64,000 nucleotides of DNA from Volutella citrinella. Taxonomy: Eukaryota > Ascomycota > Sordariomycetes > Hypocreales > Nectriaceae. Each line of letters starts with the position of its first letter. Position 1 is the stretch's first letter. Shown piece by piece: positions 56,501 through 64,000 of the stretch. Position numbers and translations under genes: made by a program. The DNA is taken from contig JAWZSP010000004.1 in assembly GCA_034401135.1 (NCBI GenBank), positions 3,844,001 through 3,908,000 of the forward strand. Direction: 5' to 3'. A model generated the notes under the pieces. That model had not been told where the DNA came from and made no database searches. It was given only the letters and a program-made list of their open reading frames with translations.

Positions 56501-59002
56501 AAAGGATCATCGCTTCCTGCCCTTTTCCCACCGATCAGCACACTCTGTCCTCGAGTTGACCGCCAAGCCCAGCGATGTGTCAGCCGAAAAGATGGAAACT
56601 CTGTCCCTGGAGAAACTCAAGGTCGGAGATTCTCACATCGCTTTTGTCAACAACTCTAGCCCTCAGTATCTTTGGGTAAACCTCTCACCCTCAGTTCGAG
56701 GCCGCATCTCCGCGATGGAGGCTTCCGATGACCTCTCTCAGCTCAACGACCTGGTGTCCAATTTTCCTATTGGCTCTGCTCTCAAGGTCAGGGTTACTGC
56801 CGTCGATGCCCGTAACAACCACCTGGACCTGTCTGCTCGTTCCGCCACTGCCTCAGACGCTATTAACTGGAGCACTTTGAAGAAGAATATGGTCCTACCA
56901 GGACGAGTAACCAAGGTCAACGAGCGACAGGTGCTTGTCAAGCTCAGTGAGCTTGTTTCGGGTCCTGTGCACCTGCCTGATCTGGCTGACAACTACGATG
57001 ATGTCAACACTACCAACTACAAGAAGAGCGACATTGTTCGCGTTTCCATCGTAGAGTTGGACCAGAGCAACAAGAGGATCCGACTGTCAACCCGGCCGTC
57101 GCGAATCATGAGCTCAACACTCCCTGTGAAGGACAAGGAGATTAGCGACATCTCTCAGCTCCAAGCTGGCGATATCGTCCGGGGCTTCGTCAAGAACGTT
57201 TCTGATAAGGGTCTTTTTGTTCTTCTTGGTGGGCAGGTCACAGCCTTGGTCAAGATCGCCAACCTGTCGGATAGGTTCCTAAAGGAGTGGAAAGATCATT
57301 TCCAGGTCGATGAGTTGGTTAAGGGTCGAGTAATCGCAGTCGATGCTGGTGCGCGACATGTCGAGCTCAGTCTAAAGTCATCCGTTGTTGACGAGGACTT
57401 CACTCCTCTACTCACCATCAACGACATCAAGGAGGGCCAGGTCGTCACCGGAAAGGTGCGAAAGGTGGAGGAATTCGGCGCCTTCATTCTCGTTGATAAC
57501 TCAAACAATGTCAGTGGTCTCTGCCATCGATCCCAAATGGCCGAGAAGCCTGTTCAGAATGCGACCAAACTCTACAAGGAGGGCGATGCCGTCAAAGCCC
57601 GCGTTCTTGACGTGGATGTTCAGAAGAAGAGAATCACTTTCGGCCTAAAGCCATCGCTGTTCGAGGGCGAGGACTCAGATATGGACGATGACTCGGATGA
57701 GGGTGCTGCTTTAGACGATGAGGATAGCGACGAAGATGTCGAGATGGGCGAAGGCGGTGCCGCGATCGAGTTCCTTGGAACGGATAACGCTGATGACTCT
57801 GACAAGGAAGACGAAGAGGACGAGGATGATGAAGATGATGAAGACGAGGATGAGGACATGGACAGTGATGAGGAAGATGACGATGCCCCTACCAAAAAGT
57901 CCAAGGGACTTGGCGCAGGCAAGAAGTCAGAATGGACCGCTGATCCTTTTGGTGATTCCGAAGCCGAGTCCGAGGACGAAGCAGAGGACGCGGACAAGAA
58001 GAAAAAGAAGAAGAAGCGAAGCAAGTCGGGGATCCAGGTCGATAAGACTGCTGATTTAGACGCCAATGGCCCGCAGACGTCGAGCGACTACGAGCGACTA
58101 TTGCTTGGACAGCCCGATTCCTCGGAGCTGTGGATCGCCTACATGGCCTTCCAAATGCAAGTCAGTGAGCTGTCCAAGGCCCGTGAGGTCGCCGAGCGAG
58201 CTATCAAGAGCATCAGCATCCGGGAGGAGACGGAGAAGCTCAACGTCTGGGTTGCTTATCTCAACTTGGAGGTCGCCTATGGCAGCAAGCAAACTGTCGA
58301 GGAGGTGTTCAAGCGAGCATGCCAGTACAACGACGAGCAGGAGGTCCACGAGCGACTGGCCAGCATCTACATCCAGTCCGAGAAGCTCAAGGTAAAATCC
58401 AGCCCCATCATTCGTTCCGTTATTCACATGCTAACAACATTCAACAGGAGGCCGATGCCCTGTTTGAGACCATGGTCAAGAAGTTTGGTGCCAAGTCACC
58501 TGCCGTTTGGATGAACTATGCCCACTTCCTCCACGTCACCAGTAGCGATCCCGCTCGCGCCCGTGCCCTTCTACCCCGGGCGACCCAGCAGCTTGCCAAG
58601 CAGCACAGCCAGAACCTCGTCGGCCGGTTCGCTGCGCTCGAGTTCCGCTCGCCCAACGGCGAGCCCGAGCGCGGCCGCACCATGTTCGAGGGCCTGCTGG
58701 CGGCCTGGCCGAAGAAGGGCGACCTTTGGAACCAGCTGCTCGACCTGGAGACTGGAAACACGGGCGCCGATGCCGACCCCACCACCGTGAGGGACGTGTT
58801 TGAGAGGAGGACAAGGGTCAAGGGCTTCAAGCCGCAGCAGGCCGAGAAGTGGTTCAGGCGATGGGCCGCGTGGGAGGAGAAGACGGACCCCAAGGGCAAG
58901 GACAAGGTCATGGCCAAGGCGCAGGACTGGGCGGCGAGCTACAAGGCGAGAAAGGAGGCCGAAGCCGCCGCCGCAACTGAAGGGGATGAGATGGAGGAGT
59001 AG
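53512..59002 (+). CDS. RRP5: rRNA biogenesis protein Rrp5 (S1 repeats plus HAT/TPR tail)
   Basis: Three exons: 53512-53919, 53973-58391 and 58448-59002 (1,793 residues; yeast Rrp5 has about 1,730). A Lys-rich nucleolar N-terminus is followed by about a dozen S1 RNA-binding repeats from about 140 to 1,370. Recognisable cores are VKGSLVLGQVTRINN, GLSGFVHISRVKDGK, VGQVVNVHVLDVDPETNRLVVSCK and VRKVEEFGAFILVDNSNNVSGLCHRSQ. The first S1 repeat carries an Asp/Glu run at about 175-195. A long acidic region (about 1,385-1,465) and a KKKKKKR patch precede the C-terminal HAT repeats (from about 1,500: DYERLLLGQPDSSELWIAYMAF and similar). Known role: needed for 18S and 5.8S rRNA maturation in the nucleolus. 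The last intron falls within the HAT region. Confidence 0.96.
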
Positions 59003-59647
59003 ATGGCCACTAATACTCTTTTCGGATACCATTTAAATAGGAAGACAAAAGTTCGGGTTTTTTATCCATACCGACGCCTCTCTCTTGTCATGGCCTACAT
59101 GCCCAGAGAAACCTTCAAGGTCGATCGATGCTTGTGCAAGATCTGGATAGCCAGGTCCCTGTATCACATAGATTCTGACCACTGACTTCGCTGCGCCGCT
59201 TTTTAAGCATGCGGAACTAACGGGTGACGAAATTATAAAAAGAAACGGCGGACTTGCAGGCGGGAATACCCGTTGGACCGTCTGCAGCATCGCGGCTTCT
59301 TGCCATCAAAGACGGAATGGGGATCAGTACAGCTTCAACAAGACCGTCACCATCCCTGAGTCGGTGCAGAAGGGCAGGGGCCTGGTAATAGGCTCCCTCT
59401 TCAGCCCCCGCGGCGCGAGCTGCTCGCCCATGCTGAGCAGATAACTTACATCTTCTCAATGCTAGCAATGGCACAGATATAGCAGTCTTGTCAGAGGTTT
59501 AGTGCGGCGGGGGACCGTCTTGTGTGTAGGGATAAGTCTAGAAAGGGTATCATCTATATCACGCAGAGTAGTAGCACAAGACTGTGTCCGTAGCCCGCCA
59601 ATTACGAATCTGAACCACCCATGTTGACCTCTATCATCCAAACCCGC
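59003..59647. other. Convergent 3' region of RRP5 and the IRS4-like gene
   Basis: 645 bp between tail-to-tail genes, AT-richer near 59010-59240. It should contain both terminators. No feature beyond short random frames. Confidence 0.45.
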
Positions 59648-61468
59648 TCATCGAGCCTTGGGCTTAATCACCTTCATGCCATTGGCGCTTCCCCAGACGC
59701 TGTCGCTCACCTTGGCCGGGATCTTCCTCCCCCGGAGGCGCTGGTCTATCAGCCACATGCCTACGACAAACTCCTGGCGGCCGAGCACGCCTCGCGAAGT
59801 ACGGTCGACCAAGTCCCAGACCTCGGCCAGCTCGTCGGCCGGCAGGCGGGAGCGCTTCCAGACCTCGCGAACAACGACATTGAGGACGAATTCCGACGCT
59901 TCGTCGTTTCCTGGTGCTATGGGCGAGCCCGGAGCGTCGATTAGCAGCCCGCGATTGGACGCCCACACGGCCTCGTACCGCTTCCGCTCGCGCGGAGTGA
60001 TCTCGTCTCGCCATCTCTTGCGCGATCCCTCATGGTGCGAGTGCTTCCCGGGTTGCAGCTTGTGAAGGTGGCCCTTCTTGTGCCTGTCTGCCTGCTCGTC
60101 CAGCTCCTTGGCTGGATGGCGCAGCGTCTGCTGCAGCCTCGGCGATTTTTGTCTTCGGGGCTGCGTCGGCGGCGCAAGGCTACCCCCAGTGTTATGGGGA
60201 GTGATACGGGCCGAAGCAAGGGAACTTGCAACAATCGCATCCGTCAGAGATTCGAGAGGCAGGCTAGTCACAGAGGCGCTCTTGGGATAATGCCGTCTAA
60301 TGTCGCGTGAGGGGGACGGCGGCTGACTTCTGGTCGGTTGCCGAGGAGCAGGGGGTGGTGGAGGAGAGTACCGGTCAGGGGACGGCGCAGATGAGGCGGA
60401 TACAAATGTGTCGTCCGAAGACATTGTGCCAGATGTTGTTGGTCTCGGATCCGTTGGCGGCCCATGCCGAGGCTGCGGGAGCTCGGGGTTGGGCTGCCTT
60501 GGAGGAAGCCCCGGCACCTTTGCAGTGGCTACTGGCTGCTTCGCGGCGTTTGCAGAGCTCCGAGGCTTTGGTGGTGTCGGCGGTTGTTGTTTCGGCTTCG
60601 CTTCTGGCTTCGGAACCTCCGGGGACTTAGACGGTGGTACCTTTTGCGTCCGTTGCACGACTGGTTGCACGGCTGGGGGAGGCGTCATCGGACGTAACGG
60701 CGGCTTCGCGGGTCTCGTGGGTTTGGGTGACAACACCTCTGGCGTCGATTGGGTGACGATGGTCTTTGGCGTTGGGCTGGGGGGAGGCGGCTTTGGCTTG
60801 AGCTTCGGCTTTGGCTTTGGTTTGGGTGCGACGGCTTCCGGCGCGCGCGCGGGGACCAGCCTGGGCGGCTCAGATACACCGTCGGTTGAGTGAGCAGGTG
60901 ATCGAACAGGAGAGCGCTTCGGCGATGCTCGCTTCACGGGATCGACGCTCCGGGCCTGCTCGAACATGGAGATCAGAGAACCCGTCGGGGCAATGGACCC
61001 CGAATCCACCACTTCGCCGCTGCCGGTCGAGCTGGCCGCCCCGACGCTGACCTTCCTTCTCGGCGTCCTCGCTTTCGGGCTCGGACTGACGTTCCTGCTC
61101 GCGGCCAGCGTGGCAGCGATGAAGCTCGTGCTCCTAGGGTCTGGCCGCCCAGACTGGCCCTGTGGGAGCTGTTGGGAGGGGGAGGCGCCTAGCTGGTTCA
61201 ACCGCGCAGCAACCAGGCCGGCATGCCTGCCATTCTCATCCGCGATGCTTCCGTCGGTGCTCTGGGCGGCAAGCTGCCTCGCCGGGCTGTGCGCGAGCCC
61301 GGCGGATGTCGCGGCCGTCAGGGCTCCATTGTCCTTCTTCTGCGGTGGCGGTGCGGGCTTCTTCTGGTTGAATGCGATGGAGGCGCCTTGCAGAGCGGCG
61401 GCGGCGGCGGCATCGATCGGGCCACGGTGTTGGGACTGGGATTGGGATTGGGACGCGGTGGAATTCAT
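59648..61468 (-). CDS. Irs4/Tax4-type EH-domain protein
   Basis: Intronless, 606 residues from MNSTASQSQ at 61468. The frame is open 79 codons further left, but that part is Pro/Arg-rich leader-like sequence. Residues 1-480 are disordered and rich in Pro, Ser and Lys, with a PKPKPKPKLKPKPPPP-type tract at about 215-235 and QSQSQSQ at the start. The C-terminal about 115 residues form an EH domain: ERKRYEAVWASNRGLL, then SRLPADELAEVWDLVD, GVLGRQEFVVGMWLIDQRLRGRKIP. Known of the yeast relatives: Irs4 and Tax4 bind the phosphatase Inp51, keep PtdIns(4,5)P2 in check, and take part in cell integrity, rDNA silencing and autophagy. The C-terminal EH position is the family's signature. Confidence 0.85.
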   Translation of the reverse strand: MNSTASQSQSQSQHRGPIDAAAAAALQGASIAFNQKKPAPPPQKKDNGALTAATSAGLAHSPARQLAAQSTDGSIADENGRHAGLVAARLNQLGASPSQQLPQGQSGRPDPRSTSFIAATLAASRNVSPSPKARTPRRKVSVGAASSTGSGEVVDSGSIAPTGSLISMFEQARSVDPVKRASPKRSPVRSPAHSTDGVSEPPRLVPARAPEAVAPKPKPKPKLKPKPPPPSPTPKTIVTQSTPEVLSPKPTRPAKPPLRPMTPPPAVQPVVQRTQKVPPSKSPEVPKPEAKPKQQPPTPPKPRSSANAAKQPVATAKVPGLPPRQPNPELPQPRHGPPTDPRPTTSGTMSSDDTFVSASSAPSPDRYSPPPPPAPRQPTRSQPPSPSRDIRRHYPKSASVTSLPLESLTDAIVASSLASARITPHNTGGSLAPPTQPRRQKSPRLQQTLRHPAKELDEQADRHKKGHLHKLQPGKHSHHEGSRKRWRDEITPRERKRYEAVWASNRGLLIDAPGSPIAPGNDEASEFVLNVVVREVWKRSRLPADELAEVWDLVDRTSRGVLGRQEFVVGMWLIDQRLRGRKIPAKVSDSVWGSANGMKVIKPKAR

Positions 61469-62575
61469 CACCGGGTGGTCGCGGCGGGTCGCGCAGACGA
61501 CATGGCAGGGCGAGTCAGGCTGAGGGGGGGATAGACTTATTATAGTCTGAGGCTCCGGAATGCGGCGATAGCTTGAGACAGAGGGGTCGTTGTCGCGGGT
61601 GGGCAGGGACCGCGTGCGAAGAGGATACGTAGGAGTCGCGGGTCGTGGGTGGGAATGCGCACGTTGACGCTGGTCTAGGGGCTGTTTGGTGGTTTCAAGG
61701 TGCAAGTGATGGGAGTGACATGCTGTTGCGTATTATTACATGCTCCTGCCTCAATTCCCGGACCAAACTGCCTAACGAATCCAGAAACAGCCAGGGGTCA
61801 CCTGGGGCCGTCCATCCATCCACTATCCCCCATCCACCAACAATCCATCAGCCATCCACCTCCCAAGCGGGGACCAAACCAGGCGGCTCCCGTCGGGCAC
61901 CACTAATCATTAGCAAGCTTTCAGGGGTTGTGACACCCTAGATCCGGGATTCTCGCGGTGGCGTCGACGTCACTGCTCCAAGTGGGTGTGCTGCCATCCT
62001 CCCGGGATCACGGAAACGTAGGGTGTCGTCAGCATGAAGCAAGCTACACGTGCTGAGCAACACCAAAGACGTCCGATGAATACTCCCAGGCATGCAGCTA
62101 TATCCAGGTATCTCCAACTCCGCTTACTCCATCACCGTAAATTAGCGCATTGTACCAATTCGATGGTCTCGGCTAGGATCCCATCTAATAATAGAGGCCA
62201 CACTACGTAATGTAGCTAGCGGTGGATGTCCAGGTGTCGTCTGACGCACTGCTAGATCGGCCTCAAGCACACCATTGTCGTTTTTCGCATGAAGCGATTT
62301 AACATTCACTCCAGAGCCGGAAGTGCGTCACCCCCGTTGTCCTTCAAAATCACATGAATGCTTGTCCGCCAATTTTAATGCACCTGCACAATCTTGTACC
62401 TCGCGTCCATCATTCACCATCATCAAATGGAAAAAAATACACCTCTACCAACTACTGAGATTTGAATCTACACCTCATTCAGTCATTTTCTCTTCATCAA
62501 ATATTCGGTTTGCCTCCGCTCGTGGTGGGACGAGGGACCATCCATCATTTCATTTCAGCTATTCAGAACCGCCTC
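61469..62575. other. Upstream region of the IRS4-like gene and 3' flank of GlnRS
   Basis: 1.1 kb between two minus-strand genes. The promoter side (61469-61950) holds an imperfect CCATC-type repeat at 61811-61860. The region 62050-62575 is AT-richer and fits the GlnRS 3' UTR. No gene is supported. Confidence 0.45.
61811..61860. repeat. Imperfect CCATC-type tandem repeat
   Basis: Repeated CCATC, CCACT and CCACC words, about nine in 50 bp, upstream of the IRS4-like gene. On the other strand it resembles the GGATGG minisatellite at 10855-10907. Confidence 0.6.
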
Positions 62576-64000
62576 TCACTTCTTTCCCGAATCCTCCTTC
62601 AGGGACACAATGCGGTTGAACACAATCTTGTCATCAGTGCTATCCGAGTCCATCGCCTGCACCGTTGTTAGAATTCACGTTTGCCAAATGATTTGTTTTA
62701 GACTTACAAAGTAGGCCACACGCATAGCCTGGAATCGAACACACTCGGGGCCACTGTCATCGCCACCCTCGCCAGCAGTAACAGGCCATGGAGCCCGCTT
62801 GCGAACCTCGTTGAAGCCCTCCTCGATAAGAGCTTCAGGGTAGATAGTCTCGCTGTTGGGGTTGATGTCATTCATGAAGCCGCCTTCAACAGCCGAAGGG
62901 TCGTCCGACTTGAAGAGAGGGTCGTGGATACGAGCCTCGACCTTGATGGAGCCCTCCGGAACCCACTGAATATAAGTCTTGGGTTTGCTGTCCTTGTCAT
63001 AGACAGCCGAGATGCCAGTGACCTTTCCAGTCTCCTCATCCTTGGTGAACGATGTCGCCTTGATTGGGTGAGGGAAGCTGAGCAAACCGACAGTCTTGCC
63101 CGGGGCCAGTCGGAAGTATCCCTTCTCATCCGTCTCTCGGAAATCGGCCCGATCAATGTAAACAGTCTTGGTGATTCGCACCTTGTGGGTTCCAAACTTG
63201 GGGTCCTTGGGAGAATAGGCCATCTCGATTTCCTGGGTTTCCTCAATATCCTCGACAGTGACGGGAACAGGGTCAAGGACCATCATAACTCGTGGCACAG
63301 TGTTTTCGAGGTAGCGACGGACAGTCTGCTCGAATCGTGTGATTTGAATCAGAGTCTTGGCGGTGGTCACACCGAGCTCGTTGACGAAGGCTAGAAGAGC
63401 GCCAGGTGGGATACCACGTCGTCGGATGGCAATCAGAGTATACAGGCGAGGATCATCCCATCCTCGGACGATGCCGCCCTCGACGAGCTTCCTCAGCGAG
63501 CGCTTGCTCATGATAGTTCCGCTGACATTGAGTCGGCCTAAAAACAGTCAGTCAGCCTCAAAACGGCATGTAGGAACGTGGTGGCCAAGCTGCACGCACC
63601 AAATTCACGCTGCATCGGCTCGTAAACCTCGAGCGTCTTGTTCAGCCATTCGTAGCTTTCTCGAGAGAGAATAAACTCAGTAGTGCACAGACTGTGGGTG
63701 ATGCCCTCAAAACTATCACAGAGGCAGTGGGTAAAATCGTAGGTGGGGAAGATCTTCCATCCAGGAGCTCGAGGGTGCGGTGTCTGCTTTTTGGGTATCC
63801 GGTACGCAGCCAGGTCCCACATCTGAGGGTTGCCGCTTTCAATATCCTGCTTCATGCGAAGAAATGCGGCCATGGGCTCGTATTTGCCGTCGTGCATGTC
63901 CTGGAACTTCTGAAGGTTCGTTTCGACGTCCTGCTCGGCGTGCTTGCAACGATATCGAGGTCCCTCCTTTCCCTTCTCACCTCCTCGCTGGAGTTTGATT
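62576..64000 (-). CDS. GLN4: Glutaminyl-tRNA synthetase, C-terminal part
   Basis: Partial gene running off the right edge. Visible exons: 63999-63600, 63537-62708 and 62656-62576 (437 codons in all, including the stop). The catalytic-domain end contains LQRGGEKGKEGPRYRCKHAE, YEPMAAFLRMKQDIESGNPQMWDLAAYR, then WKIFPTYDFTHCLCDSFEGITHSLCT. The class I signature MSKRSLRKLVEGG at the second visible exon corresponds to KMSKS. It is followed by GWDDPRLYTLIAIRRRGIPP. The anticodon-binding beta-barrels follow, ending AMDSDSTDDKIVFNRIVSLKED. The DPR and FCDSFEGITHS-like blocks are typical of GlnRS rather than GluRS. Known role: charges tRNA-Gln in the cytosol. The N-terminal and HIGH regions lie outside the window. 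Confidence 0.95.

Overview
This window is from a filamentous ascomycete fungus, most likely a Sordariomycete and perhaps Hypocreales. The signs are about 55% GC coding sequence, many 50-70 nt introns with GT..(CTAAC/CTGAC)..AG signals, and fungus-specific genes such as ATG16, DMA1, a PTH11-like rhodopsin-domain protein and IRS4. Order level is the limit of what can be said; no species is claimed. It is ordinary nuclear chromosome. No virus, intact transposon, tRNA, rRNA, CRISPR array or secondary-metabolite core gene was seen.

Layout. 1-927 (-): N-terminus of the giant lipid-transfer protein FMP27 (runs off the left edge). 2873-3668 (-): small membrane protein, 4 exons. 4442-6439 (+): eIF4B with a 4-nt first coding exon and a 6-nt micro-exon. 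7324-8004 (-): Nudix hydrolase. 8713-10353 (-): GPHR/GPR89-type Golgi pH regulator. 12647-15066 (-): universal stress protein with a 928-nt intron and a probable second start inside it. 20282-21888 (-): eIF3 subunit L. 22556-25803 (+): EFL1 GTPase with a GC-AG intron. 25975-27237 (-): F-box protein. 30425-31929 (+): rhodopsin-domain membrane protein. 32468-33508 (+): unrecognised Cys-rich ORF. 34558-36110 (+): DOT1. 36345-37094 (-) and 37472-40357 (+): ATG16 and VPS16, divergent. 44597-46649 (+): DMA1-type FHA-RING ligase. 47631-49435 (+): mitochondrial processing peptidase alpha. 50304-53042 (-): YML020W-like hydrolase-fold protein. 53512-59002 (+): RRP5. 59648-61468 (-): IRS4-type EH-domain protein. 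62576-64000 (-): C-terminal part of glutaminyl-tRNA synthetase (runs off the right edge).

Themes. Translation and ribosome biogenesis are strongly represented (eIF4B, eIF3l, EFL1, RRP5, GlnRS). A second group concerns endomembranes and autophagy (FMP27, GPHR, ATG16, VPS16, and IRS4, which in yeast acts in phosphoinositide control and autophagy). Several pairs share short divergent promoters: ATG16/VPS16 (377 bp), YML020W-like/RRP5 (469 bp) and eIF3l/EFL1 (667 bp). Three long gene-poor stretches (15.1-20.3, 27.3-30.4 and 40.4-44.6 kb) contain no ORF I would defend as a gene.

The best leads for something undescribed concern gene structure. They are the eIF4B micro-exon, the alternative intronic start of the stress protein, its in-frame open extension beyond a TAG stop, and the EFL1 GC-AG intron. 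The Cys-rich orphan ORF at 32.5-33.5 kb is the main candidate for an unknown protein. All exon borders were inferred by eye from splice consensus and protein continuity, and were not tested with RNA data.
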